64,000 bases of DNA from Lewinellaceae bacterium. GTDB taxonomy: Bacteria; Bacteroidota; Bacteroidia; Chitinophagales; Saprospiraceae. Where the stretch lies: assembly GCA_016713985.1 (NCBI GenBank), contig JADJOD010000020.1, positions 1 to 64,000 of the forward strand, read 5' to 3'. The translations under genes and the position numbers were made by a program. Positions 35,656-47,195 of this stretch are shown in pieces; within the stretch, counting starts at the first letter, position 1, and every line of letters starts with the position of its first letter. The notes under the pieces are model-generated. The model was not told the DNA's origin, did not search any database, and was given only the letters and a program-made list of their open reading frames with translations.

Positions 35656-35964
35656 ATGAAACATTTCCTACTCGTCTTCGCCATGGTTCTGGCAGGTGGT
35701 ATGGCGCTTCAGGCGCAAAACAAATCGTTAGCCGATTTATCCGTTTTTCCCAATCCCACAACTGATTACATTTCCGTAAAAGACAACAACGACGCCGTCG
35801 GTTTTATCGCCATTTTTAATCTGGTAGGTAAAAAAGTGAGAGAATTCGAATTTTCGAAAGGTGAACAATACTACGTGGCTGATCTGACAAAAGGTATGTA
35901 CCTCGTTCAGATCCTCGATCGCAGCAAACATTCGCTGACAACGCAGAAATTAGATAAGCGCTGA
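35656..35964 (+). CDS. Stand-alone T9SS type A sorting-domain protein
   Basis: Only 102 aa: a signal peptide (FLLVFAMVLAGGMALQAQ) followed directly by a complete T9SS type A C-terminal domain (LADLSVFPNPTTDYISVKD, FNLVGKKVRE, ADLTKGMYLVQILD, LTTQKLDKR). There is no passenger. Such minimal proteins could be substrates of the PorU sortase pathway or have a structural role on the surface; both are inference. A strong terminator lies 19 bases after the stop. Confidence 0.9.
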   Translation: MKHFLLVFAMVLAGGMALQAQNKSLADLSVFPNPTTDYISVKDNNDAVGFIAIFNLVGKKVREFEFSKGEQYYVADLTKGMYLVQILDRSKHSLTTQKLDKR

Positions 35965-35982
35965 ACATCAGCAATTTATGAT

Positions 35983-36022
35983 AAAAGCCCTCGAAGCGTA
36001 ACCGTTTCGAGGGCTTTTTTTT
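35983..36022 (+). terminator. Strong intrinsic terminator
   Basis: AAAAGCCCTCGAA (35983-35995) pairs with TTCGAGGGCTTTT (36006-36018), followed by more T. With its A-run it may also work for ftsK on the other strand. Confidence 0.88.
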
Positions 36023-36067
36023 GGTGCGCCGGAATCTGGTGCCTCAAATAATGGAACGTATACGATT

Positions 36068-38500
36068 TTACGAAGCGCGTTTATTGCGCAATTCCGTCAG
36101 GAAACGCTCCAGTTCATCCACGCTGTAATACAATACCTCACGTGGTTTGGAGCCGTCTGCCGGGCCAACAATGCCGAGTGATTCGAGTTGATCCATGATC
36201 CGGCCCGCGCGGTTGTAGCCGAGTTTCATACGCCGCTGAATCATACTCGTTGAGCCGTGCTGGGTTTCCACTACTAAACGCGCCGCGTCTTCCAGCATGT
36301 CGTCCATTTCCGAAAGCCGGAATTCCTTGGCATTGCCGCCCGGTTCGCCGTCGGGGTGAAACTCGGGCAGGAAGAAAGGTTCCGCAAAACCTTGCTGGTT
36401 GGCGATAAATTCGATGACCCGCTCTACCTCCGGTGTATCTACAAAAGCGCTTTGCAGGCGGATAATATCGCCGCCGACGGAAAGCAACATGTCGCCTCGC
36501 CCGGTCAGTTGCTCGGCGCCGCCCGTATCGAGGATGGTGCGGGAGTCCACTTTAGACGCCACTTTGAAGGCAATACGGGCCGGGAAGTTGGCTTTGATGA
36601 CGCCGGTGATGATATTGACCGAAGGCCGTTGTGTGGCGATGATCAGGTGGATACCCACGGCGCGGGCCAGCTGTGCCAGTCGGCCGATCGGCAATTCGAT
36701 CTCCTTGCCCGCCGTCATGATCAGGTCGGCGAATTCGTCGATAATCAACACGATATAAGGCAGGAAGCGGTGGCCTTTGTTCAGGTTGAGCCGGCGGGAC
36801 ACAAATTTGTCGTTGTATTCCGCGATGTTGCGCACTTCCGCTTTTTTCAACAGGTCGTAACGCGTTTCCATCTCGATGATCAGCGAATTGAGCGTGTGCA
36901 CCACCTTCGTCGTATCGGTCACAATGGGTTCCACCTGGTCGGGCAGGAAGCCGAGGAAGTGGTTTTCGAGGTGTGCGTAGGGGAACAGCTCCACCTTTTT
37001 GGGGTCGATCAGGATCAGTTTTACCTGCGAAGGGTGCTTTTTGTACAGCAGCGACATCAGCACCACGTTGATACCCACGGATTTGCCCTGGCCTGTGGCG
37101 CCCGCCACGAGCAGGTGGGGCATTTTGGTCAAATCCGCTACAAATACCTCATTCTGAATGGTTTTGCCCAGCGCTACGGGCAATTCCATTGTGGCGCGTT
37201 TAAAACGTTCGTCCATCAATACCTCGCGCATACCCACGGTCTGGCGTTTTTTGTTGGGCACTTCTATACCGATGGTGCCTTTGCCCGGAATAGGCGCGAT
37301 GATACGAATGCCGAGCGCCGACAAATTGAGCGCGATGTCGTCTTCGAGGTTTTTGATCTTTGAAATACGGATGCCTTTGGCCGGAATGATCTCGTACAAG
37401 GTAACAGTAGGGCCGATGGTGGCTTTGATTTTTTCAATTTCAATTTTGAAATACATCAAAGTCTGAAGGATCAGGTTTTTGTTGGCTTCCAGCTCTTCGC
37501 GGTCTATTTCGAGGGTTTGATCCGGGTGATCAACCAGCAATTGCAGGTGCGGGTATTCGTAATGCGAGAGTTCGAGTGTGGGGTCGTAGGGCTCGGTCAG
37601 GTTGAGGCTGTCTTCCTGAACGGCGGCGACGGGTGGTTTGTATGCTTCCGCTTCATCGGGTGTGGAAGGTGGTGGCGGCGGCGTATTAAGGACGATCTCC
37701 ATGTCGCCTTCACCGCCGGGCACGAGCACTTCCCGCTTGGGCGGCACATCTGCAAAAAGGGCGCTCCGCTGGCTGAGGTCGAGTGAAAGTTGCGGATCGG
37801 CCGGTTTGGTAAAATCCTGGTCGCCTGCCGCTGTTTTTGCCACTTCTGCGGGCGCCGGAACCTCTGCTTTGACCCGGCTGACCGGCGGCGGCGGTTCGGG
37901 GCGGCGTTTGCCAAAATTGCCCGTCAGCAGGTCGTGCCAGGCTTGTTTGGTTTCTTCCCAGACCCTTTGCCAGGTAAATTCTTCGAGATTGGGGTTGTTG
38001 GACCAGACAAACGTGGCGACCAGGGCAAACAACATCAGCGCCAGGGTGCCGATGACCCCGAGAAAATTTTGTACGTATTCGCTGATCGACTGCCCGAATA
38101 CGCCCCCCCAGGGAAATTCAAATGTTTGAAAAAAGAACGAAGTGACCACCGAAACGATCACCATGAGGATCACCGTACGTTGCGTCGTGGTGCTCAGATA
38201 ACCCAGCGGAATACGGCGTACCAGCGCGAGCCCGTACTTGTAAAGCAGGTAAACAATACCAAAGGAAGAGATGCCGAATCCCCAGTAAATGATGCTGTCA
38301 GACAGGAAGGCGCCGAGCCTGCCGAGCCAGTTGTCGACGGTGTAATCTCCGAGAAACATTTCCCAGGAAAACCGGAAAACGATGTCGTGATCGTTCTTCC
38401 AGGTGAACAGGTAAGAAACAAAAGCAATGAAAAAATAGAATGACAGGAACAGCAGGAATATCCCGATGAGTTTCGAGACCCGTTCGCTGTCAAAATTCAT
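36068..38500 (-). CDS. ftsK: DNA translocase FtsK/SpoIIIE
   Basis: 810 aa from ATG at 38500 (MNFDSERVSKLIGIFLLFLS). Four membrane helices occupy about residues 10-195. A Pro/Ala-rich linker follows (about 220-320). The motor has Walker A GATGQGKSVGINVVL, Walker B IVLIIDEFADLI, and RLAQLARAVGIHLIIATQRP. The C-terminal gamma winged helix (MIQRRMKLGYNRAGRIMDQL, EQLGIVGP-like) should read KOPS-type sequences. It pumps chromosome ends through the septum and supports dimer resolution. The longer open frame upstream of 38500 has no family similarity. Confidence 0.96.
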   Translation of the reverse strand: MNFDSERVSKLIGIFLLFLSFYFFIAFVSYLFTWKNDHDIVFRFSWEMFLGDYTVDNWLGRLGAFLSDSIIYWGFGISSFGIVYLLYKYGLALVRRIPLGYLSTTTQRTVILMVIVSVVTSFFFQTFEFPWGGVFGQSISEYVQNFLGVIGTLALMLFALVATFVWSNNPNLEEFTWQRVWEETKQAWHDLLTGNFGKRRPEPPPPVSRVKAEVPAPAEVAKTAAGDQDFTKPADPQLSLDLSQRSALFADVPPKREVLVPGGEGDMEIVLNTPPPPPSTPDEAEAYKPPVAAVQEDSLNLTEPYDPTLELSHYEYPHLQLLVDHPDQTLEIDREELEANKNLILQTLMYFKIEIEKIKATIGPTVTLYEIIPAKGIRISKIKNLEDDIALNLSALGIRIIAPIPGKGTIGIEVPNKKRQTVGMREVLMDERFKRATMELPVALGKTIQNEVFVADLTKMPHLLVAGATGQGKSVGINVVLMSLLYKKHPSQVKLILIDPKKVELFPYAHLENHFLGFLPDQVEPIVTDTTKVVHTLNSLIIEMETRYDLLKKAEVRNIAEYNDKFVSRRLNLNKGHRFLPYIVLIIDEFADLIMTAGKEIELPIGRLAQLARAVGIHLIIATQRPSVNIITGVIKANFPARIAFKVASKVDSRTILDTGGAEQLTGRGDMLLSVGGDIIRLQSAFVDTPEVERVIEFIANQQGFAEPFFLPEFHPDGEPGGNAKEFRLSEMDDMLEDAARLVVETQHGSTSMIQRRMKLGYNRAGRIMDQLESLGIVGPADGSKPREVLYYSVDELERFLTELRNKRAS

Positions 38501-38753
38501 GCTGAGTTGTCCACGTTTGCCTTTTTGCCATGCAACAGGGATTTGGGTTTGGTATTGCGCTTTTGCAAGGTAAAGGTAGGCAATGGCGCCATCCCGATGT
38601 AAAACGGCGCAGAGAAAAGGAGGATTTTTTAACAAACCGGTTTTTTGCGGGAATAAAAGCCTGTCCGAAAGCCTCAATGAAGGTTTTCGGATAGGCAGTG
38701 TACGGGAAAATTCAGGCGCATTGAGCAATGGCAAATGCTTGTGTAAAATGAAT

Positions 38754-38788
38754 AAAGCCCGGCAACATAACGCTGCCGGGCTTTTTTA
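38754..38788. terminator. Bidirectional terminator between fusA and ftsK
   Basis: AAAGCCCGGCA pairs with TGCCGGGCTTT, followed by TTTATTT on the plus strand. Confidence 0.8.
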
Positions 38789-38807
38789 TTTCTAAAAGGT
38801 TGAACTC

Positions 38808-38848
38808 AACCCTGAAACCTTGTTAAACCTTATGAAACCCTGAAACCG
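38808..38848 (-). repeat. GGTTTCAG-type units after the fusA stop
   Basis: Degenerate GGTTTCAGGGTTTCATAAGG-type units on the minus strand, starting a few bases after the fusA stop. Same unit family as the array at 4878-5007, but no complementary block lies nearby. Confidence 0.7.
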
Positions 38849-38850
38849 TT

Positions 38851-40985
<2,135 letters not shown>

Positions 40986-41290
40986 GATTCAGTAAAGTTT
41001 TAAAAAAGCCTGTCCGGTAAAGGCCGGATACGGCCGATGAGTGAATAATTTGTTGATATTGGAATTCAGTCGCGAATTCAGAACAAAGTATCGCCACTGG
41101 CGCAAAAAATGTCTGTCGGCTGAAAGTTAATTTGGAGTAATGCTATTTGGCTATTTAAAAGTTTGGAAAAATAAAAGCGTGTTTTAATGTATCCAACCTC
41201 TTTAAAAGCCAATACCGCCGAAAATTGTCCCCGCCAGAAATCCGGGCGGGGTCAATCTCGACGGTAGGAATTTGACTGCGCTGCCGGGTT

Positions 41291-41758
41291 TTACGCTCTG
41301 AAGTGCGCAAAAGCACGGTTCGCTTCTGCCATTTTGTGCGTGTCTTCGCGTTTTTTCACGGCGCTGCCTTCGCCCTTGCTTGCGGCAATGACCTCTGCGG
41401 CCAGTTTTTCGGCCATACCTTTGCCGCTACGGGCGCGTGCAAATCGAATCATCCACTTCATACCGATAGAGATTTTCCGGTTGGCCGGCAATTCCGTCGG
41501 GATTTGGAAGGTAGCGCCACCGATACGGCGGCTGCGCACTTCCACTTGTGGCATTACGTTGTTCAACGCTTTTTTCCAGACTTGCAACTCGTCCTCGTTG
41601 GTGCGGCTTTTTACGATGTCAAGTGCATCGTAAAAAATGCCAAATGCAACGCTCTTCTTGCCTTCCCACATCAGGTTATTGACAAAACGGGTAACCATTG
41701 TGTCGCTGTAACGCGGATCGGGAGCCAATACTCGAGGTTTCGGTTTGTGCTTACGCAT
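41291..41758 (-). CDS. rpsG: 30S ribosomal protein S7
   Basis: 155 aa, typical length. RYSDTMVTRFVNNLMWEGKK, NVMPQVEVRSRRIGGATFQI, RKISIGMKWMIRFARARSGK and AHFRA are canonical S7 sequence. It binds the 3' major domain of 16S rRNA and nucleates head assembly. Follows rpsL, and fusA follows 305 bases later, the str operon order. Confidence 0.98.
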   Translation of the reverse strand: MRKHKPKPRVLAPDPRYSDTMVTRFVNNLMWEGKKSVAFGIFYDALDIVKSRTNEDELQVWKKALNNVMPQVEVRSRRIGGATFQIPTELPANRKISIGMKWMIRFARARSGKGMAEKLAAEVIAASKGEGSAVKKREDTHKMAEANRAFAHFRA

Positions 41759-41767
41759 TTTTCTGTA

Positions 41768-41857
41768 ATAATGAATGATGAATGATAAATGATGAATGAC
41801 TTTGCCGGGCGCTGAATCCTGATCGATTCATCACGCATCGTTGATCATTCACCATTA
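41768..41857. repeat. Inverted AATGATGAATGA arrays between rpsL and rpsG
   Basis: AATGATGAATGATAAATGAT units (41768-41800) are partly complementary to ATTCATCACG/TGATCATTCACCATT (41824-41857). Inside an operon these cannot be full terminators. Confidence 0.6.
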
Positions 41858-41863
41858 AAAAAA

Positions 41864-42238
41864 TTATTTCTTCGGACGCTTGGTGCCGTAGCGGCTGCGA
41901 CTTTGTTTGCGATTTACCACACCTGCCGTATCGAGGGCGCCACGTACGATGGTATAACGTACGCCGGGAAGGTCTTTTACACGACCGCCGCGGACCAGTA
42001 CGATGGAGTGTTCCTGAAGGTTGTGGCCTTCACCCGGAATATAACAAATTACCTCGATGCTGTTGGTGAGGCGCACTTTGGCTACTTTACGCAGAGCGGA
42101 GTTGGGCTTTTTCGGCGTGGTGGTGTACACACGTGTGCAGACACCCCGGCGTTGCGGGCAAGCGTTCAGCGCGCGGCTTTTGCTTTTGTACTCAACTTTC
42201 TCGCGGCTCTTACGTACGAGCTGATTAATGGTAGGCAT
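41864..42238 (-). CDS. rpsL: 30S ribosomal protein S12
   Basis: 124 aa. Signature RVYTTTPKKPNSALRKVAKV with the Lys of PKKPNS (streptomycin target loop) unchanged, then GEGHNLQEHSIVLVRGGRVK and the DLPGVRYTIVRGALDTAGV end. S12 controls decoding at the A site. The PNS Lys residues are wild type, so no streptomycin-resistance substitution is visible there. First gene of the str operon; its promoter is at 42325-42356. Confidence 0.98.
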   Translation of the reverse strand: MPTINQLVRKSREKVEYKSKSRALNACPQRRGVCTRVYTTTPKKPNSALRKVAKVRLTNSIEVICYIPGEGHNLQEHSIVLVRGGRVKDLPGVRYTIVRGALDTAGVVNRKQSRSRYGTKRPKK

Positions 42239-42324
42239 ACCGTTTCTTTACTAAAATTTGTTGTAACTCGTTCAGAATCAATGGAAAATAAGCCCAAAAA
42301 ATCAGGCTCTCCCAAAAGCGAACG

Positions 42325-42356
42325 CAAAGGTAACTCAAGAAGCGATAATTTTCCAA
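42325..42356 (-). promoter_or_regulatory. Promoter of the str operon
   Basis: On the minus strand, TTG (42354-42356), a 21-base spacer, then TACCTTTG (42325-42332). This is the clearest Bacteroidota-type -33/-7 pair in the window. The start codon of rpsL lies 87 bases downstream. Confidence 0.65.
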
Positions 42357-42408
42357 GAAGTGATTCAATTTTTCTCCAAGAATCCCGGAAAAGCGAAATG
42401 CACCCGGT

Positions 42409-43473
42409 TTAGAAAAATTCTTTCAGGTTGGTTCCGATACCCAGGTGGAACACGCCTCCGGCTAAGTGATAGGCAGCATAACCGGCGTCGATCCGGAACC
42501 TGTTTATTTTGATCCCGACACCACCGGAGAATCCGGCCATACTTCGGTAATTGCGCACGGAAAGTTCTTTTTTTCGCAAGTGGTTGTAAGCGAAGCGAAT
42601 CTGGAAGACCTCATTGCGACCCAGTAAAAATTCGCCGTTGAAGATCAGGTGGCGGAAAAAATTGTCCACGCCGTTGTTGCCGCTTTTATCGGAGGGTTCG
42701 GAATCGCCGATTTGAAGGATGTCGTCTTCCTTCAGATTGGGGTCGTTGTACCGGATATTCCATTGGTGCAGGTGGTGTGCAACAACGCTGAAGCGGAAAG
42801 GCAAATATTTCAGCCGTTTGCTGATGCCGATTTGCAGGTCAAAAGGCAGGTCTTCTTTTAAGTCGTTGTAGGTGGACAGTTGTACGCCGGCATTGCGCAA
42901 AACAATTGCCGCGCTCAGGCGGCTGGACGTATCGGCATACATCAGGCCGATGTCGGTGGCCAAAGCCGATGCTTTATAGGTGTCGAGGGTGGAAAATCCG
43001 AGCCGGACGTTTAGCCCCAGCGATATACGATCGGTCAGCAGGCGCGCGCCGCCGAGGGTAAGCGCCGTTTCGGAAGCCGGTATTTTGCCGGTGATGTTGC
43101 CGTATTCATCGGCGCGTTTGATGTCGCCGTAGTTCATGTACTGGAGTCCGGCCTGCACGGTAAAACCCAATTTGGGCAAATCGTGCGCATAAGCAACGTA
43201 GCCGTGCTGCATGTCGGTAAGGAAAAAGTTGTGCTGGAATACCAGCCGGCCGTCCATTGCCGGGTTCAGAGCGGCCGGGTTGGCGGCGGCAAAAGAAAGG
43301 TCTTCATCTTTTACGGCAATCTGGGCGCCCAGGGCGGTTATCCGCGCCGAGGGCGAAAGGGTCATGAACTGGAACACTTGCTGGCCGCCGGTCACCTGGG
43401 CGTAGGCACGGGGCAGCCCGCAACCCGCCAATAGCAAGCAGAGCAGGTTGATTTGTCGTAGTATTGTATTCAT
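42409..43473 (-). CDS. porQ: Type IX secretion system protein PorQ
   Basis: 354 aa with signal peptide (LLCLLLAGCGLPRAYAQ). GGQQVFQFMTLSPSARITAL, SFAAANPAALNPAMDGRLVF and NFFLTDMQHGYVAYAHDLPK match PorQ, an outer membrane barrel of the T9SS attachment complex. It works with PorU, PorV and PorZ to release cargo and link it to lipopolysaccharide at the surface. The other complex members are not here. Its presence fits the T9SS cargo at 35.7 and 45.5 kb. Located just upstream of the str promoter. Confidence 0.9.
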   Translation of the reverse strand: MNTILRQINLLCLLLAGCGLPRAYAQVTGGQQVFQFMTLSPSARITALGAQIAVKDEDLSFAAANPAALNPAMDGRLVFQHNFFLTDMQHGYVAYAHDLPKLGFTVQAGLQYMNYGDIKRADEYGNITGKIPASETALTLGGARLLTDRISLGLNVRLGFSTLDTYKASALATDIGLMYADTSSRLSAAIVLRNAGVQLSTYNDLKEDLPFDLQIGISKRLKYLPFRFSVVAHHLHQWNIRYNDPNLKEDDILQIGDSEPSDKSGNNGVDNFFRHLIFNGEFLLGRNEVFQIRFAYNHLRKKELSVRNYRSMAGFSGGVGIKINRFRIDAGYAAYHLAGGVFHLGIGTNLKEFF

Positions 43474-43498
43474 TATCTTATGGTTATGATTTTTGAAA

Positions 43499-44122
43499 CT
43501 ACCTTTTCAATTCCCATTTCGTCAGGCATCTCCCGTCTGTACACTGGGCGATCCGGACGAGCTGACCGTTTTCGTCGTATTCTTTCAGTTCGCCCTGTTC
43601 CAAAGAGCCTTCTTCGGCCGGAACGTAAGTGCCTTCCGTTTTGAGCCGTCCGTTTTCGTGGAATTCCTGGAACGGGCCGTTGTCTTCGTTGTCCCGGATC
43701 GTATATTTTTCTTTCAGCACACCGTTCGGGTAATAGACCAGGCTGAACCCCTGCATGGCTCCGTTCACGTATTCCTGTTCGACGGTCAGGCCTCCTTTTT
43801 CGTTGTATTTCAGGTATTTACCGTGAAAAACGCCGTTGTTATAGTGTTCGACACTTTCCACGACACCGTTTTTATAAAAAAATTTGCGCTGCCCCTGGAG
43901 GGTATCACGTTTGTAATGCGCTTCCTCGGCCAGGGTCCCGTCCGGATAAAAACGCTGATAAAGCCCTTCCCGGGCAAAATCAGTTTTGTCCCGCTGCCAA
44001 CGTTCAAGGCGGCCTTCCGCATCGCGTCTTTCCACCGTTTCAAGGTTGTTGTTGCCGCAAAAAGTTTGCGAAAAAATGAAAAGACCTGCGGTCAGGACCG
44101 TTAAAAAGGGTGCATTTTGCAT
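43499..44122 (-). CDS. MORN-repeat (YwqK-type) lipoprotein
   Basis: 207 aa. A lipoprotein signal ends at FSQTFC. The body is a run of about seven MORN-variant repeats: GLYQRFYPDGTLAEEAHYKR, GQRKFFYKNGVVESVEHYNN, GKYLKYNEKGGLTVEQEYVN and GFSLVYYPNGVLKEKYTIRD. Databases often name these toxin-antitoxin YwqK antitoxins, but no toxin gene is next to it. Probably an envelope beta-sheet scaffold. It starts 26 bases upstream of porQ, so the two may be co-transcribed. Confidence 0.85.
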   Translation of the reverse strand: MQNAPFLTVLTAGLFIFSQTFCGNNNLETVERRDAEGRLERWQRDKTDFAREGLYQRFYPDGTLAEEAHYKRDTLQGQRKFFYKNGVVESVEHYNNGVFHGKYLKYNEKGGLTVEQEYVNGAMQGFSLVYYPNGVLKEKYTIRDNEDNGPFQEFHENGRLKTEGTYVPAEEGSLEQGELKEYDENGQLVRIAQCTDGRCLTKWELKR

Positions 44123-44235
44123 GGATGTGCATTTCAGACGATTTCTTAGCCCTGCAAACGCAAAGGTTGACGATAAAAGTCTGAATCAGGCTGCCTGAGT
44201 TGGGAAAAAAGTAGCAATTGTACCTGCTTTGGCTG

Positions 44236-45303
44236 CTACTGCCACGCATTCAGCATTTCGGGCTGCTCTTTATACAGGTCCTTGACCGATGCAATCAGCC
44301 AGTCGCCGCCGAAGGTAATGGTGTGGTGGTGGGAAAAATAGATGACCCAGTTCAAATCGGCGTCAAAAACAACACCTTCGTATACTTCTTTAAACAGGTC
44401 GTCCGAAGATATTTCGAAAAGCCCTTCTTCACAGTCGAGCAGGTAAAGCGGCGCGTTGAGCCGGCTTTTTATCTGTGCGGCGATCTGCTGGGTTTTGTCG
44501 GGCGCCATGCCGTTCAGGAACACGACCTGGGAGGGGGAGGCGTCGGTGAGGGGGTTCCAGAAGTTGGAATCAAAATTCCACTTGTCTTTCAGTACCTGTC
44601 GCAGACGCGCGGCTTCATCACCCCGCACACGTTTGGGCGCGTTTCCGTTGGCGATCATTTCGGGTTGTAAAGGATCGCCGGGAAAAAGTACGGGCAATTC
44701 GCCGGCGATGCTGCGCGCCGACTTTTCCACTACACGGAACAGGGATCGCAGGTATTCGGGCACATTGGGATCGATGGGGATTTGCACCTGTTTTTCACGC
44801 CGGCCGATGTGAATGTCGAGTAAAAACTTTACCGGTGCGGCTGCGGCGATTCCTTCTGCCGTTTCCAGGGCGAGGTCGGAGTTTAAAATGGTATAATAGT
44901 AGAGGTGATTGCCGGAAAAACGCTCGTTTCCCCGGAACAGGCCGTTGCAGGTGGTCTCCAGTTTTTGCAGAATCGGATCGAGATAAGCGGAAGTGAGGTC
45001 GTCGTACCAGGGCGCGCCGGCAGGGTAGCCGCTCCAGCGTCGCATTTGAAAATGCAGGGTGAGTACTTCGACGTCCTGCGGGGCAGGTTTTTGGTAACCT
45101 TTTTCCTGCCATGATTCACCGGCTTGCCGCAAAACGACCCGGGCATCCGTTGTTGCCGGCAAAGTTATTTCTTCCTGTTGGTCGGGCACCAGGCCGCAAC
45201 AACCGGTTTCTGTGCGAAGTACCCCGTCCGGGAGTGCCGTCAGGCGAACGTAATGCCAACGGGTTTCGCGTTTTTGATATAGGATTAAGCGATATGCGTT
45301 CAC
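44236..45303 (-). CDS. Hypothetical protein, 355 aa
   Basis: I do not recognise the family. The first 80 residues (LILYQKRETRWHYVRLTALP, then RVVLRQAGESWQEKGYQKP) have a WGR-like flavour. There is no signal peptide and no membrane segment. The central part has Trp/Tyr-rich motifs (RRWSGYPAGAPWYDDLTSAY), and the C-terminal part (YLLDCEEGLFEISSDDLFKE, DADLNWVIYFSHHHTITFGG) looks like an alpha/beta domain with a triple His. Long intact frame and matching codon use support a real gene. Confidence 0.72.
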   Translation of the reverse strand: MNAYRLILYQKRETRWHYVRLTALPDGVLRTETGCCGLVPDQQEEITLPATTDARVVLRQAGESWQEKGYQKPAPQDVEVLTLHFQMRRWSGYPAGAPWYDDLTSAYLDPILQKLETTCNGLFRGNERFSGNHLYYYTILNSDLALETAEGIAAAAPVKFLLDIHIGRREKQVQIPIDPNVPEYLRSLFRVVEKSARSIAGELPVLFPGDPLQPEMIANGNAPKRVRGDEAARLRQVLKDKWNFDSNFWNPLTDASPSQVVFLNGMAPDKTQQIAAQIKSRLNAPLYLLDCEEGLFEISSDDLFKEVYEGVVFDADLNWVIYFSHHHTITFGGDWLIASVKDLYKEQPEMLNAWQ

Positions 45304-45390
45304 GGGGAAAAGGTAATATCTTTAATAGTTCTTGGGAGTAGAATGAAATAATCCAGAGAAAAGTTCGTGCCAGTATTTTTTAACAATTAC

Positions 45391-45428
45391 CGAACGGCCC
45401 CTCCGGAAACATCCGGAAAGGCCGTTCG
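45391..45428. terminator. GC-rich hairpin downstream of the PDZ gene
   Basis: CGAACGGCC (45391-45399) pairs with GGCCGTTCG (45420-45428), with inner TCCGGA repeats. On the minus strand no clear T-run follows; on the plus strand GGTTTTTTG follows. Confidence 0.5.
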
Positions 45429-45456
45429 ACAGTAGGTTTTTTGAAATCCGGTTGGT

Positions 45457-47195
45457 TTAGTTTACCACGATTTGTTCGGTAAATACCTTGTCGCCCTGGA
45501 GCACCTGTACAAGAATGGCGCCTTTTGCGTATTCCGAGAGATCGAACTGCTGGCTGTAATCGCCGTTAAAGGCGTTGAGTTCTTCCCGGAACAATTGCCG
45601 GCCGCTGAGATCGAACAGGGAAACGATGGTGGGCACCGGATCACTTTTAAATTCGATCGTCATAGGACCCTGGGTGGGGTTGGGGTAAGCGCGGAAAGAC
45701 TGAAGTTGCAAGCTGCGGTCCTGCACGGGTGGTTGGGAGTCGGGTGCGGCGTTTACTTTGGGGGCGTCGCCTTCCGTACCGCGCCGGATCGTGATGATGT
45801 GCCGGTCGCGGAGGCGCTGGCGTTCGTCGTCGCTCCAGTTCCAGATAAAGAAACGGCGGCTGCTGTTGTCGCCGGCTTCATCGGTATCGATGATTTGCAC
45901 CCGGCTCGAATTGTCCTGGCAGGCTTTGAGGGTCGTTTCGATCGTGAATGTTTTGCTGTCGCGGAGGTATTCCACGCTGACTTTTTCACCGGGTTTGTAT
46001 TTGGCGATTTCATTCCAGAGGTCGTTGTGGCCCTGCACCCGCTGGCCGTTGATGGTGGTGATCAGGTCACCCTCCTTCATTTCGGCTTCCGCGCGGCGCT
46101 TTCGGTGGTAAAACTGCTGATTTCGGCGCCGCGGGTGTCGTTTTGGGTAGCGGCGCCGGTATAAACGCCAAGGCATGCGTCTTTGCTGCGGATGTTGATG
46201 TCGAGGTCGTCGAGGTTCAGTTTGCCGACGTTCCAGTTGTCCCAATCCCACGATTTTTGTTCGCCGAGGGTGGCAGAGACCGTATTGCGTTTGCCGTCGC
46301 GCTGGTAGGTGATATTTACCTGGTCGCCGGGCTTAGTGTATGCCATAAAGTCGCTGATGTCTTCGAAGTCGCGGATCCCGGCGTCGTTGAGTTGAAGCAC
46401 GACGTCTCCGTCGAGCAGGCCCGCTTTTTCGGCGGCGGAGTTTTTGGTAATGCTCACGGCGACACCCGCTTCGTTCTCGTTGTCGTCTTCATCGGAGACG
46501 CCAAGGAATCCCCGGGGGGCGCTTTCTTCACATTTTACGTCGCTGCGGGTGGTGAGTGTTGCATTGGTTACGGCTTCCTTTCCGTTGCGGCTGTAGGTAA
46601 TGCGGACTTGGTCGCCGGTTTTGGCGCTGCTCATAAATTTCGTGAGGTCGCTCCAGCGGTCGGTTTTCTGATCGTTGAGTTTCAGTATTTTGTCGTTGTC
46701 GCGCAGGCCGGCTTTATCGGCAGCCGAGCCACGCACAACCTCCACGACAAGGCCGGGAGCGTCGCCGTCTTCATCGGAGTCTTCTTCCACCCCGAGGAAC
46801 ACCGATTTGTCGTTGCAGGAGGCGCTGCTCTCGTCATAATTATAATCGTAGTCGTAGTCGTAATTATAGTTATAGTTGAAGTTCTCCCCCTGTCCGTTGC
46901 CGGGTGTACGTTTGACGATGACCGTTTTTTCGTCGCCGCTGTTGGATTCCACCCTGACTTCCACCTGGGTTTTGTCCGACCGGTTTTCGCTGAGGTATTT
47001 TTCGACGTCGAAGTTTTCGGCGGCTTTACCCTTTTTTACGATCACCTCGGTGGTTTCGGAGCCGTCGTTGTCAACCGAACGTTTGGTGATCGTGATTTTT
47101 TTTTCGGCGGTGTTGTTTTGCTGGGCGTGTAGTGGTTCGATGATCCAGGGCATCAAAATGAATGCAGCGGAGAGGATGGTACTGAATGTTTTCAT
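45457..47195 (-). CDS. Secreted triple-PDZ protein with T9SS sorting domain (frameshifted)
   Basis: A signal peptide (FSTILSAAFILMPWIIEPLHAQ) is followed by an acidic region and a Tyr/Asn/Asp repeat (NYNYNYDYDYDYNYDE). Three PDZ domains follow: FLGVEEDSDEDGDAPGLVVE to about residue 215, FLGVSDEDDNENEAGVAVSI to about 310, and CLGVYTGAATQND to about 420. Near 46090-46097 the frame shifts; a missing base restores ESAAAEAEMKEGDLITTING, completing the third PDZ. The C-terminus (FRAYPNPTQGPMTIEFKSD to KVFTEQIVVN) is a T9SS type A sorting domain. Repaired length is 579 aa. No protease domain, so probably a surface scaffold that binds C-termini of other proteins. Confidence 0.87.

Noticed and set aside
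36356..37363. Long plus-strand open frame of 335 codons
   Set aside because: It is antisense to ftsK, His/Asp/Gln-rich, and has no family features, while the opposite strand encodes a textbook FtsK motor.
43499..44122. Toxin-antitoxin module (YwqK antitoxin name)
   Set aside because: The database name reflects MORN repeats; there is no adjacent toxin gene and the protein carries a lipoprotein signal.
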